From assembly GCA_947588785.1 (NCBI GenBank), contig CANPZN010000003.1, forward strand, positions 1-64,000: DNA of 64,000 nt. Reading direction: 5' to 3'. Shown here one piece after another: positions 26,411 through 37,100 of this stretch. The stretch's first letter is position 1. The number at the start of each line of letters is the position of its first letter. The position numbers were made by a program, and so were the translations under genes. Source of the stretch: Candidatus Gastranaerophilales bacterium (GTDB lineage: Bacteria; Cyanobacteriota; Vampirovibrionia; Gastranaerophilales; Gastranaerophilaceae). Under the pieces are notes generated by a model that saw nothing but the letters and a program-made list of their open reading frames with translations, did no database searches and had not been told where the DNA came from.

Positions 26411-27415
26411 ATGACACTTTTTTTATTAATATCAGTAATTATAGTAGCACTTGCATTTGATTATATAAATGGATTTCACGATTGTGCGAATTCAATTGCA
26501 TCAGTTGTATCAACGAAGGTATTATCTCCGAGGCAGGCAGTATTATTTGGGGCAACATTAGAGGCAACAGGTGCATTATTAGGTGTTAATGTAGCAAAAA
26601 CAATAGGAGCAGGAATAATAGCAAGTGAAACAATAACATTACAAGTTATTTTGTGTGCATTGATAACGGCAGTAATATGGAATTTGTTAACCTGGTGGTT
26701 TGGACTTCCTTCCAGTTCATCGCACGCATTAATAGGCGGGTTATTGGGGTCAGCATATATTCATGCCGGGGTTAATACAATTAATTTTTCTATGCTTGCA
26801 CAAAAAGTGATAATACCTATGTTTGCCTCACCTGTTGTAGGTTTTACTATTGGATTTATTGTGATGTGTTCTTTTTTAAGATTATTCTACAAAATGAAAC
26901 CAGATGTGATAAATAGGAGATTTAAAAGAGTTCAAATAGTAGCATCAGGGCTAATGGCATTAAGTCATGGATTAAATGATGCACAAAAAACAATGGGAGT
27001 AATAACTATGGCACTTATAACAGCAGGTGTAGTAGTTATGCCGGAAGGCGAATTTAATATTCCGATTTATGTAAAAATTATATGTGCAATAACAATGTCG
27101 ATGGGAACAATGTCAGGAGGATGGAAAATTATAAAGACAATGGGGAGCAAGATAATAAAATTAAAACCTATATCAGGTGCTGCTGCAGATTTTTCGGCTT
27201 CTTCAATAGTACTATGTGCTTCTTGTTTCGGAATACCATTAAGTACTACGCATGTTGTTTCTACAGCAATTATGGGGGTAGGAACGGCAATAAAAGGATC
27301 AGGTGTAAGAACAAATATTATAGGAAATATTGTAACGGCTTGGGTGTTAACAATTCCTTGCTGTGTTATAATGTCAGTAATAATATATTCGATATTGAAA
27401 CATATACCACATTAA
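26411..27415 (+). CDS. pit: PiT-family inorganic phosphate transporter
   Basis: Low-affinity, ion-coupled phosphate (or metal phosphate) symporter in the inner membrane. The 334-residue protein has about ten membrane helices and both PiT signatures: DYINGFHDCANSIASVVSTKVLSP at the N-terminus (positions 26458-26531) and SHGLNDAQKTMGVI in the second half, plus WFGLPSSSSHALIGG. Its partner DUF47 protein lies just upstream. No phosphate-responsive operator is visible. Confidence 0.95.
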   Translation: MTLFLLISVIIVALAFDYINGFHDCANSIASVVSTKVLSPRQAVLFGATLEATGALLGVNVAKTIGAGIIASETITLQVILCALITAVIWNLLTWWFGLPSSSSHALIGGLLGSAYIHAGVNTINFSMLAQKVIIPMFASPVVGFTIGFIVMCSFLRLFYKMKPDVINRRFKRVQIVASGLMALSHGLNDAQKTMGVITMALITAGVVVMPEGEFNIPIYVKIICAITMSMGTMSGGWKIIKTMGSKIIKLKPISGAAADFSASSIVLCASCFGIPLSTTHVVSTAIMGVGTAIKGSGVRTNIIGNIVTAWVLTIPCCVIMSVIIYSILKHIPH

Positions 27416-27428
27416 GAGGGAGAAAAAT

Positions 27429-27707
27429 ATGGCATTGAAAAGTATACAATATAAAACGGAAGGTACTTGTTGTGCTTTAATGAATGTAGTAGTAGATGAT
27501 AATAAAATATATGATGTAGAATTTATTGGAGGGTGTCCTGGAAATCTTGCCGGAATCAGAAAACTAATTCAAGGAATGAATATAGATGATGTTATTGAAA
27601 AATTAAAAGGGATTACTTGCGGCGGGAAATCAACAAGTTGTCCCGATCAATTATCAAAATGTTTAATGGAATTAAAAAAACAACAAGAACAAAAAGTCAT
27701 AAATTAA
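27429..27707 (+). CDS. TSCPD domain protein (TIGR03905 family)
   Basis: A 92-residue stand-alone domain of the type also found at the end of vitamin B12-dependent ribonucleotide reductases and called TSCPD. Features: CC at 14-15, IGGCPGN near 35-41, LKGITCGGKSTSCPDQL near 60-76. The cysteines suggest metal binding. Function unknown; the neighbourhood (directly after pit, 14 bases) does not explain it. Good AAGAGGGAG ribosome binding site. Confidence 0.9.
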   Translation: MALKSIQYKTEGTCCALMNVVVDDNKIYDVEFIGGCPGNLAGIRKLIQGMNIDDVIEKLKGITCGGKSTSCPDQLSKCLMELKKQQEQKVIN

Positions 27708-27738
27708 AATTTTTTTATTTTATAATATTAATAAATTT

Positions 27739-27893
27739 GTTAGAGAAAAATTTTGTGATAAATTAAAAAAGAAATAAAATTTTTTAAACGGCAAGTTTTA
27801 AAAATCATATAAACTGCGATAGGGGTATAGTAATTTGCTGGTTTGAAATATAAACGTGTTGAATTGAATGATTATTGTAACACTGGATAAAAT
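27739..27893 (+). repeat. Diverged dispersed repeat copy upstream of lpxI
   Basis: GTTAGAGAAAAATTTTGTGAT resembles the left end and TTGTAACACTGGATAAAAT the right end, in the right order and about 155 bases apart. The middle does not align well by eye. It occupies most of the gap between the TSCPD gene and lpxI. Confidence 0.4.
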
Positions 27894-27904
27894 AAAGAGG
27901 ATTT

Positions 27905-28720
27905 ATGCCGATAGAGTTGTATAACAGACAAGGATTAATAGCAGGAAATGGACAATTGCCTGTTCATCTTGCAAAAAATGCACGAGAAAACGGGTTTGAA
28001 GTATATGCAATTGCTTTATCATCAGATAACAGAAATGAGTTAAAAAAATATTGTACAAAGGTATATGACTATGCTCCGGGAGAGCTGCTTAAGATTAAAG
28101 AAGCACTTGAAACAAATGAAATAAAGCAATTAACTTTTATAGGAAAAGTTTCAAAAAGTCTTGTTGTAAAACGTCCCAGATTCGACTCATTGGCTATAGA
28201 ATTTTTAAAACAAGCAAAAAGATTAAATGATGATGCAATAATGCTTTTTTTAGTTGATCAACTGGAAAAGATAGGTATAACGGTACTTGATCAAACAATA
28301 TTTATTAAAAATTTAATGGTTCCCAGAGGAGTCTTGGGCAAAATACAACCCACGGATGCTCAATTGATTGACGTTGAATACGGTTTCAAAATAGCAAAAG
28401 AAATGGGACAATTAGATATTGGTCAATCTGTTGTTATAAAAGACAGAATGATTATGGCAATAGAAGCAATAGAAGGTACTGATCGTTGTATTCAACGCGG
28501 ATGTAAGTTAGGAAAAAAAGATTCCATAATAGTAAAAGTATCAAAACCAAAACAGGATAAAAGATTTGATATTCCTGCTTTCGGACTGAATACGCTTAGA
28601 ACAATGAAAAAGTATAAGGCAGGATTAATTGCTGTAGAAGCGGATGAAACTATACTTGTTGATCATAAAAAAACAATAGAATATGCGGATAAAAATAATA
28701 TAGTAGTAATGGCAGTATGA
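27905..28720 (+). CDS. lpxI: UDP-2,3-diacylglucosamine diphosphatase, LpxI type
   Basis: Lipid A pathway enzyme that hydrolyses UDP-diacylglucosamine to lipid X and UMP; functional replacement of LpxH. The 271-residue protein has the LpxI N-domain (GLIAGNGQLPVHLAKNA) and C-domain with QSVVIKDRMIMAIEAIEGTD and FDIPAFGLNTLRTM, where the catalytic Asp region lies. AGAGG precedes the ATG. It overlaps lpxB by four bases (ATGA), and the two consecutive lipid A steps are thus coupled. Confidence 0.95.
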   Translation: MPIELYNRQGLIAGNGQLPVHLAKNARENGFEVYAIALSSDNRNELKKYCTKVYDYAPGELLKIKEALETNEIKQLTFIGKVSKSLVVKRPRFDSLAIEFLKQAKRLNDDAIMLFLVDQLEKIGITVLDQTIFIKNLMVPRGVLGKIQPTDAQLIDVEYGFKIAKEMGQLDIGQSVVIKDRMIMAIEAIEGTDRCIQRGCKLGKKDSIIVKVSKPKQDKRFDIPAFGLNTLRTMKKYKAGLIAVEADETILVDHKKTIEYADKNNIVVMAV

Positions 28721-29844
28721 AAAAACTTTTTATTATTACAGGTGAATATTCAGGAGATCGTCACGCTTCTGATGTCGTAAAAGAATTAAAAAAAATAACT
28801 TCAGATATTGAAATAGAGGCAGTCGGCGGTGAGAATCTTAAAAATGAAGGTGTAAAGTTATTTTGTGATCATTCTAAAATGTCTGCTATGGGGTTTAACT
28901 TAAAAATAATTTTAACTCATATAACGTTAGGTGAAAAAATTGCAAAGTATTTAAAAGAAGAATTTAAGCCGGATATGGTATTATTAATTGATTATGGCGG
29001 ATTTAATTTAAATCTTTCAAAAGTATTGCACAAATACGGTTTTAAAATTTTTTATTATATACCTCCGCAAATATGGGCATCTCGTAAGTGGCGTTTAAAT
29101 ACAGTTAAAAAATGTATAAATAAAGTTCTTACGATTTTTCCGTTTGAAAATAAAATGTATGAAGAAGCAGGAATAAACGTTGAATTTGTGGGGCATCCTC
29201 TTTTATCTCAAATACCTCCAAAACCTGATAAATTAACATTCTTCAAAAAAAATGAGTTGAATATAAATAGTAAGTTAATATCTATATTCCCCGGTTCAAG
29301 AGTATTTGAAATAAAAAATTTATTAAAATTGTTTTTAGATTCGGCAAGAATAATCAAGTCGAAATGTCCTGATATACAATTTACATTAGCACAAGCACCA
29401 AGTATAAAAGATAGTTTAATAAATCCTGTTTTGGAATCTTATAAAGATTTAAATATAAAAATAATGAAACAAAAAAACTATGAACTTCTTGCCCTTTCAG
29501 ATGCTTTGATGCTTGCTTCAGGAACTGTAGCATTAGAAGCTGCAATATATGAAACTCCAATGATAATCAGTTACCGAGGACCTTGGTTTTTATATTGTAT
29601 ATACAGGTTAGTAAGATGTATTAATAGAGTTAGTTTACCTAATATTATACTCAATAAAGATGTAGTGCCGGAACTTATACAATTAAATGCAAATTCAAAA
29701 GCTATTTCAGATAATTTAATAAAAATAATAACTGATGAAAAATATAAAGATGAAATGATAGAATCTTTGAAAAATGTTAAGCAAAAATTAACAAATTCAT
29801 CTTCCTCAGCCAAAGTTGCAAAAATAATAAATGATAATATTTAA
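28717..29844 (+). CDS. lpxB: Lipid-A-disaccharide synthase
   Basis: Condenses UDP-diacylglucosamine with lipid X to form the lipid A disaccharide, at the inner membrane. The 375-residue GT19 protein has ITGEYSGDRHASDVVKEL at the start, FYYIPPQIWASRKWR (a family hallmark), VEFVGHPLL, FPGSRVFEI and the donor site SGTVALEAAIYETPMI. Length is normal. The start codon overlaps the lpxI stop. No lpxA, lpxC or lpxD is in the window. Confidence 0.95.
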   Translation: MKKLFIITGEYSGDRHASDVVKELKKITSDIEIEAVGGENLKNEGVKLFCDHSKMSAMGFNLKIILTHITLGEKIAKYLKEEFKPDMVLLIDYGGFNLNLSKVLHKYGFKIFYYIPPQIWASRKWRLNTVKKCINKVLTIFPFENKMYEEAGINVEFVGHPLLSQIPPKPDKLTFFKKNELNINSKLISIFPGSRVFEIKNLLKLFLDSARIIKSKCPDIQFTLAQAPSIKDSLINPVLESYKDLNIKIMKQKNYELLALSDALMLASGTVALEAAIYETPMIISYRGPWFLYCIYRLVRCINRVSLPNIILNKDVVPELIQLNANSKAISDNLIKIITDEKYKDEMIESLKNVKQKLTNSSSSAKVAKIINDNI

Positions 29845-29971
29845 CGATGTTTTATAATTGTAATTTAATAAAAAACTTACTTTATGTTAAAATATTTTTG
29901 TAAAAGTTTATTACAAAAACGCAATTTTTTTAATTTATGGATTTATAATAACAAGTATTCAGGATTTATCA

Positions 29972-31825
29972 ATGCAAAAAGATATAAATATAAAAGAATT
30001 TCATAAAAAATCTCTTTCTCCCTCAGAAAAAATAGCAACAAACCCAATAGATAATAGTAGTTTGGTTGCCAAAATTAATGTATTAGCCTGCGGTGTAACT
30101 CATGCAAAAATGACTCCGCATTTAACACATCATTCTGAAAGAGTATATAGTACTGCTGATTATATTGAGTTTTATAAGCAGACAAATGAAATCGTAAAAA
30201 ATTATAAAGATTTAAAAGAAGCTCAAAATGCTTTCCATAATTTATTTATATCTAAGTTAAATTGTTCTTATACTGCTCTTGGAATAATTAATGAACAATC
30301 TAACGTGATAAATATGAAATTACTTGATAAAAATTCAAATGTTTATTCTTTTAAGGTATTTTTGAATGAAAAAGAAAATGAAATTATAAAATCGTTTAAT
30401 ACAGGCGAGGTTTCAATTAAAAATAATTCTTCATTTTTAAAAATTTCGTCACTAAATGCTTTACCGTGTGCGGTTATTCCTGTTATTGTAAGAGGTAAAA
30501 TTATTTGTATTGCACTAGCCAGTGATTATAACATACAAAATCATTTAAGTTTATATCAAGCGGCAGCATCTAATCTGGGATTAATCGTTGAAAATTCAAT
30601 ATTAAGTGATAAAGTTGCTCAAAGTTCTAACATGGATAGTTTAACAAATTTATACTCTCACAGAAGATTTCATGAATTATTAACTCAAGAACTGGCATTT
30701 GCTGATTCAACTAAGACAAAAGTGTCTGTATTAATATTTGACATAAATAATATGGGGCAGATTAATAAAGATTATGGTCATGCAAAGGGTGATGAAGTAA
30801 TTAAAACAGTTGCAAATAAAATTAGTGAGAATATAAAAAAACATGATATTGCAGCAAGATATGGCGGTGATAAAATTTCGGTTATACTTAGAAATATGAA
30901 TGCCGAAGAAGCAAAATATATGGCTGAATATCTTACTTATTCGTTATCTTGCTGTCTCGTTGATGATATAGGGCCTGTAAATAAATTATCTGTCGGAATC
31001 GCTACATATCCTGATGATTCAATGGATAAAGAAAAATTATTAATCCTGGCAGAACAGGCAGTTCTTGTTTCAAAAACAAAAGGTTATAAAAACGGTATTT
31101 CCACTATTGTTTCTACTCAAGATTATGATTTCTGGGATGATTCTGCATTAAATTCTTTCGCCAAAGTAATGGCAAAAAGACATTCTCAGTTAGGTATAAA
31201 TTTTGAAGAAGCTCTTGTTGAACAGTTCCAAAATGAAAATATTTTATCTCAAAATCATCTTATAGAAGTAGTAACATCTTTAGCAAGTGCAATTGATGCA
31301 AAGGATGAATATACAAAAGATCATTCTTCTTCAGTTTCAAGGTATTCAGTTGCTTTGGCAAGAGCAATAAATCTTTCCGAAAAAGAAATTGAACGTATAA
31401 AATTAGGTGCTTTACTTCATGATATAGGGAAAATAGGTATACCGGAAGATGTTCTGACAAAGCCTTCAAAACTTACTGATGAAGAGTTTAAGATTATTCA
31501 GCAGCACCCTACTATTGGTGTAGAGAAAATATTAGAACCTAATCCTTTGCTTCATGATTTGATACCAATTGTAAAATATCATCATGAAAGATGGGATGGA
31601 GAAGGTTATCCTTGTAAGTTGAAAGGTGAAGAAATACCTTTAGCGGCAAGAATAGTTGCTGTCGCAGATACATATCACGCTTTAATCAGCGACAGACCTT
31701 ATAGAAAAGGTTTGGATATAGAAAAAGCTTGCTCTATACTTGAAGAAGGAGCTGGTAGTCAATGGGACAAAGAACTGGTAAGACAATTTATAGCTATTGC
31801 ACCTTCTTTAGCAACAAAAATCTAG
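29972..31825 (+). CDS. GAF-like / degenerate GGDEF / HD-GYP signalling protein
   Basis: Cyclic-di-GMP-related signalling protein of 617 residues. Residues 60-215 look like a GAF-type sensor; 225-365 is a GGDEF domain; 430-615 is an HD-GYP phosphodiesterase. The GGDEF signature reads GGDKI at about 298 and the first metal loop reads FDINNMGQIN, so cyclase activity is probably lost and the domain may only bind GTP. The HD-GYP domain is intact: HDIGK at about 483, HHERWDGEGYP at about 537. No signal peptide or membrane helix, so cytoplasmic. It lies 127 bases after lpxB. Confidence 0.9.
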   Translation: MQKDINIKEFHKKSLSPSEKIATNPIDNSSLVAKINVLACGVTHAKMTPHLTHHSERVYSTADYIEFYKQTNEIVKNYKDLKEAQNAFHNLFISKLNCSYTALGIINEQSNVINMKLLDKNSNVYSFKVFLNEKENEIIKSFNTGEVSIKNNSSFLKISSLNALPCAVIPVIVRGKIICIALASDYNIQNHLSLYQAAASNLGLIVENSILSDKVAQSSNMDSLTNLYSHRRFHELLTQELAFADSTKTKVSVLIFDINNMGQINKDYGHAKGDEVIKTVANKISENIKKHDIAARYGGDKISVILRNMNAEEAKYMAEYLTYSLSCCLVDDIGPVNKLSVGIATYPDDSMDKEKLLILAEQAVLVSKTKGYKNGISTIVSTQDYDFWDDSALNSFAKVMAKRHSQLGINFEEALVEQFQNENILSQNHLIEVVTSLASAIDAKDEYTKDHSSSVSRYSVALARAINLSEKEIERIKLGALLHDIGKIGIPEDVLTKPSKLTDEEFKIIQQHPTIGVEKILEPNPLLHDLIPIVKYHHERWDGEGYPCKLKGEEIPLAARIVAVADTYHALISDRPYRKGLDIEKACSILEEGAGSQWDKELVRQFIAIAPSLATKI

Positions 31826-31835
31826 ATAATATATT

Positions 31836-32621
31836 TTAATTTTTATAGTAAGATAATTCGGCATTAATATTTAATTTTTTTGCATTTTCTTTGAAAATTG
31901 CGGATTTATATATTCCGGTATATGCCAAAAAATAATTTATGCTTACGGCAAGAACTCCTAATCCGTATTTGCAAGAACGTATGAAATTAATAGATGATGC
32001 TTCTGGAAAATATTTTGTGGGACAGCTTATTTCACCAATTTTAAATCCATAATATTTTATTAAAGCGAGCATTTCATTATCAAAAATGAAATCATTACTG
32101 CAAGATTCAAGCGGAAGTGTTTCCAGTACTTCTCTTTTAAACCCTCTAAAACCGGTATGATATTCTGAAAGATTTTGTCCTAAAAATATATTTTGAAATG
32201 CTGTTAAGAATTTATTTGCAATAAATTTATAAAGAGGCATTCCTCCTTTTAGCGGATCAGAAAGCATTCTTGAGGCAATTACCGTATCATATTCCTCAAA
32301 TGCCAGTATAGATGCAATTGCGGGAATTAATTTTGGAGAATATTGGTAATCGGGATGAAGCATTATTATTATATCTGCATTTGATTTTAGTGCAGCAGTA
32401 TAACAAGTTTTTTGATTTCCTCCATAACCTATATTCATTTTGTGTACAATAGTTGTAATATTTAAATTACAAGCTAAGTTTTTTGTATTATCACTTGAAT
32501 TATCATCAGTAAGAATTATTTCATCTACTATTTCTTTATAAATTTCATTATATGTTTTTTCCAATGTTTTTTCCGCATTATAAGCAGGCATAATTACAAC
32601 TATTTTTTTACCGTTTAGCAT
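31836..32621 (-). CDS. Glycosyltransferase family 2 (polyprenyl-phosphate glycosyltransferase-like)
   Basis: GT-A fold transferase resembling dolichol/undecaprenyl-phosphate mannosyl- or glucosyltransferases. The 261-residue protein has VVIMPAYNAEKTL at the start, LTDDNSSDNT (first Asp pair), IIMLHPDYQYSPKL in place of the DxD, and GFRGFKREVLETLP; a hydrophobic segment near residue 220-245 could touch the membrane. It probably makes a lipid-linked sugar for the envelope. It sits between two HD-GYP genes, converging on the first. Confidence 0.88.
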   Translation of the reverse strand: MLNGKKIVVIMPAYNAEKTLEKTYNEIYKEIVDEIILTDDNSSDNTKNLACNLNITTIVHKMNIGYGGNQKTCYTAALKSNADIIIMLHPDYQYSPKLIPAIASILAFEEYDTVIASRMLSDPLKGGMPLYKFIANKFLTAFQNIFLGQNLSEYHTGFRGFKREVLETLPLESCSNDFIFDNEMLALIKYYGFKIGEISCPTKYFPEASSINFIRSCKYGLGVLAVSINYFLAYTGIYKSAIFKENAKKLNINAELSYYKN

Positions 32622-32947
32622 TTGATATCTCTTTTATAACAAGTAATTAAAATTATTTTTTCTGACATATATTTAACCCGGTACCGGAACCTTTAACCTT
32701 CTTGTTGCCGGCAATTTTTTTACTCTCATCTTCGGTGAAAGCACAAAAATTTATTCTGATATAATAATATACTATATTATAGATGATATTGTACAAAATT
32801 TAAAAAAATATTTGTAATAATTAAAAAAAAAATATACAATATAAAATAAAACAAATATTAATTTTTGTAAAAATAGTAAAATGTTTTTATAAAGTTTTAG
32901 TAAACAAAGTCGATATCTGATATATATATTGTATTGGTGGGTAAGAA
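32622..32947. other. Divergent intergenic region, 326 bases
   Basis: Most is A/T runs. At 32665-32750 there is a less AT-rich patch with the palindromes CCGGTACCGG and TTGCCGGCAA, beginning ATTTAACCCGG; it could be a very decayed repeat copy (compare ATTTAATCCGG in reverse at 17459-17488). The ribosome binding site GGTGGG of the response regulator gene is at its right end. No gene seen. Confidence 0.4.
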
Positions 32948-34159
32948 ATGAATAGTTCTTTGGAATTAAAAGATAGCTTAGATTCTGTTTTGAGTTTTGG
33001 TGATGAGAGTGTAAAACATACAGTATTAATAGTTGATGATGAAGAAAATAATCTCATGCTTCTCAAGCGTACTTTAAGAGGCAAATATAATATATTGACT
33101 GCTCATAACGGAGTAGAAGCTCTTGATGTTGTAAAAGAACATGGTAAGGAAATTTCTTTAATAGTAAGTGATCAAAAAATGCCGGTAATGGAGGGAACAG
33201 AATTTTTAAAGAAAGTTAGAGAATCTAACCCGCAAATAATTAAAATTCTTTTAACAGGTCACGTTGATACGGATATTATAGTATCAGCGATTAATGATTG
33301 CGACTTATTTCAATATATTTTAAAACCATTTGAACCTGAAGAATTAAAAATTACGGTTGAGAATGGTATTTCAAAATTTTCAATGTCATCAAATAATAAA
33401 ATATTTTATAATGAATTAAGAAGATTGTTTTATAATACTATACGTGCAATGTCTAATGCATTGGATACTAAAGATTCATATACAAATGGTCATTCATTAA
33501 GAGTTACATTATATTCAATGATATTAGCTCGTGAATTAGGCTTGGATGATATTTATTTAGAAGATATTGAAATTGCAGGATTATTGCATGATATAGGTAA
33601 AATTGCCATGCCAAAAAGTGTTTTATGCAAGAATGGAAAACTTACGGATGAGGAATTTTTAATAATGAAAGCTCATCCTTCAAAAGGTGAAAAAATTGTT
33701 TTAAATATTAAAAAATTACAAATGATTGCTGAGTGGGTTAAATCTCATCACGAAAAATATGATGGTACAGGGTATCCTGATGGACTAAAAGGTAATAATA
33801 TACCGCTGGCTGGAAGAATTATTGCATTAGCTGATACTTATGATGCAATGACTTCTACTCGTCCGTATAGAACCGCATTACCCCATGAAACTGCTATTTC
33901 TGAAATAAAAAGATGTGCAGGTACACAATTTGATCCTGAGTTGGCTATGTTGTTTGTTCAACTTGCTGATAAAATTGATGAAGCAAGAAAAAATCCTGAA
34001 GAATATTATAAAAAATATTCTTTATTAGGTAAAAATATTGATTTTAAATTAACTTCAGAAGCAAGTCAAGAAGCAAAGTTACAACAGGCAAATGAAAACG
34101 TTGCAACAAACTCACAAAATACCCCCCCCATTCATAAATCATATAGAATAATATATTAA
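32948..34159 (+). CDS. Response regulator with HD-GYP output (RpfG-like)
   Basis: Two-domain regulator of 403 residues. REC domain at 24-140: acidic pair D30-D31, phospho-acceptor D75 (VSDQKMPVMEG), T103 and K126 (LKPF). HD-GYP phosphodiesterase at 160-355: HDIGK at about 214 and HHEKYDGTGYP near 267, both complete, so cyclic-di-GMP hydrolysis is expected when phosphorylated. The last 50 residues are a low-complexity tail. No histidine kinase is adjacent. Its stop abuts the dnaE stop on the other strand (34159/34160) without a terminator hairpin. Confidence 0.93.
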   Translation: MNSSLELKDSLDSVLSFGDESVKHTVLIVDDEENNLMLLKRTLRGKYNILTAHNGVEALDVVKEHGKEISLIVSDQKMPVMEGTEFLKKVRESNPQIIKILLTGHVDTDIIVSAINDCDLFQYILKPFEPEELKITVENGISKFSMSSNNKIFYNELRRLFYNTIRAMSNALDTKDSYTNGHSLRVTLYSMILARELGLDDIYLEDIEIAGLLHDIGKIAMPKSVLCKNGKLTDEEFLIMKAHPSKGEKIVLNIKKLQMIAEWVKSHHEKYDGTGYPDGLKGNNIPLAGRIIALADTYDAMTSTRPYRTALPHETAISEIKRCAGTQFDPELAMLFVQLADKIDEARKNPEEYYKKYSLLGKNIDFKLTSEASQEAKLQQANENVATNSQNTPPIHKSYRIIY

Positions 34160-37100
34160 TTAACCTAAAGAATTTATGGATATTTGAAGATATTTACCAA
34201 AGTTTTTTTCTAATTTTTGAGTTAAATCATTTGATGCATTTAGCCATAAATTAGGAGAAGCTAAAATTTTCGTTTCTTTTCCATCTTGATTTGTTTTTAA
34301 AATTAAAGGATCATTACCTTTAAATTCAATCAAGGAATCTTTTATATTAATTAAAGTTTCAAATGTAATATTATTATTAAATGAAATTGTAATAATATTG
34401 CTATTTTCAATAGGTTTGACATTTTCAACGATAATTTGAGCATTATTGTTTTCATCTTTTTTGTATTTTCCGGACATAATGACTCTTTTTTCAACAGCTA
34501 TTAAAGAGCTGCATTTTTCAAGTGTTTTATGAAATGCAACGAATTGAATTTCACCGGTTAAATCTTCAATAACACCTGCTTTTAAAAATTTAGTAGGATC
34601 TTTTTTTAGCGGTATTTGTCTTACAGAAGTTAATAGTCCGCATATTGTAATAAGTTCTTCATTTGAAATATCTTCAAGATCGGAAATGTTATGCGTAGAT
34701 AAAAAGGGAAGTTTATCACGTATGGATTCAAGAGGATGACTTGTTACGTAAAAACCCAATAATTCTTTTTCAAAATCTTGAATTTCTTTTTCTTTAAATT
34801 CTTCGTCATCTCCAAAAAGCTTAAACGATTGCATTTGATAACTACTGCCGGCGTTATTGCTGTTTAAAGAAGCAAATAAACTAACCTGTCCGAGTTCTCT
34901 TGCTTGAGTTTCTTTTGAGGCTGCATTTAAAATATTTTCTATATTGTTATATACTTTTTTTCTTGAAGGTTCTAAACAGCAAAAAGCACCTGCTTTTGTA
35001 AAATTTTCCATTGCTTTTCTGTTAATTGATTTGGGATTAATTCTTTGTGTGAAATCAACTATTGATTTAAATTCTCCATGTAAAGCTCTTTCATCCTGAA
35101 TTTCTTTTAGAATTGCTTCTCCGATACCCTTTATTGAGTTTAAACCGAATCTGATATTATTTCCGTCAGGTGTAAACTCGGCATTAGATTTATTTATATC
35201 GGGTGGTAATACTTTTATTCCTGATTTCTGGGCTTCTGAAATATACAATTGAATTTTTTCCAAATCATCTTTAGAATTAGTTAGCATAGCACATATATAT
35301 TCAACCGGATAATGGGCTTTTAAATATGCTGTTTGATATGCTACAAAAGCATAACAAGCTGAATGAGATCTGTTAAAACAATAACTTGCAAAACTTCCTA
35401 TTTGATCAAACAGTTCTTTGGCATCTTTTTCTTTCATTCCCTTTTCAACGCATTTTTTAATAAAAGGAGTTTCTAATTGGGCAAGTTCTTCCGGATGTTT
35501 TTTTGCCATTATACGCCTTACTTTATCCGCTCCGCCTAAAGTATAATCGGCAAGAACTTGGAATATTTGCATTATTTGCTCCTGATATACCATTGTTCCG
35601 TATGTATCTTTTAATACATCTTCTAACAGTGGATGTGCATAAGATATTGCTATTTGCCCATGTTTTCTCTTAACAAAGGTATCAACCATTCCTGAGCCTA
35701 ATGGCCCCGGACGAAATAGTGCAACCAAAGCACCTAAATCTTCAAATACTGTCGGTTTTAAATCTTTTACTAATTTCTTCATGCCTGAAGATTCTAACTG
35801 AAATACTCCATCTGTATCTCCGTTAGCTAGCATTTTAAATGTTTTTTCATCATCGAGAGGAATATTATTTATATCAATTTCTATTCCATGTCTTTCTTTT
35901 ATTAAGTCTAAAGTCTGCATTATGATTGTTAAGTTCTTTAACCCCAAGAAGTCCATTTTCAACAAACCGATTTTTTCACAATCTTCTTTAGGGTATTCAG
36001 TAATAACATTTCCTTCTTTTGCGTACTGTACGGGTACTATTTCATCCAAAGGATAATGCGATATAATAACTCCGGCAGCATGCATGCCTGTATTTTGTTT
36101 TAAACCTTCTATGTTTCTTGCTTCATCTATAATTTGTCTTATAAATGCATCTTCATCATATACTTTTTTAAAATCCGGAGAAACTTCGAGTGCTTTATCT
36201 ATTGTCATTCCCACTTCTGAAGGTACATATTGGCTTACTTTATTTGATATTTCAAACGGAAGATTCATAACTCTTGCCACTGCTTTTATTGCAGCTTTCG
36301 CCGATAATGTACCAAAAGTTATAATCTGGCATACTTTATTTTTTCCGTATTTTTCTGTAACATATTCAATTACACGTTCACGTCCGTCTCCAAAATCTAT
36401 ATCGACATCAGGCATGCTTATACGTTCCGGATTTAAAAATCTTTCAAATAATAAGTGATGTTTAATAGGGTCTAAGTCTGTAATACCAAGGGCATATGCT
36501 ACCAGACTTCCTGCTGCCGAACCTCTTCCCGGGCCAACAGGAACTCCGTGTGTTTTGGAATAATTTATAAAATCCCATACTATTAAAAAGTATGCATCAA
36601 ACCCCATTTTATTAATGATTCCAAGTTCATATTTATATCTTTCCTCTATTTCTGGGGTAATTTCTTTATATCGTTTTTCCAATCCTTTTCGTACAAGAAA
36701 ATTTAAATATGACGGAATTGTGTGATCAGCAGGAACATCAAATGACGGAAGTATATTTTCCCCCATTTTTATTAAAATATGGCATTTATCAGCTATTTTT
36801 GCCGTGTTCTCTATTGCTTGTTCAAAAGTTTCAGAATCTAACCATTTAAATGATTCTCTTAATTCTTCCGGAGTTTTTACATAAAATTCATTATTAGGAA
36901 ATTTAAATCGGTTTTCTTCTTCTTTTAATGCGTTAGTTTGAATGCATAATAATGTATCATGCCAATCGGCATCTTCCTTCCTTAGATAATGACTGTCATT
37001 TGTAATAACCAGAGGTATTCCTAATTCTTTTGCAATATTTATTAACTCAGGATTACAACGTTGTTCTTCACTTATTCCGTGATCTTGAAGTTCTATATAA

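Noticed and set aside
27082-27438. Plus-strand 118-codon frame in the PiT gene
   Set aside because: Asn- and Cys-rich out-of-frame shadow; the PiT signature continues through the region in the other frame.
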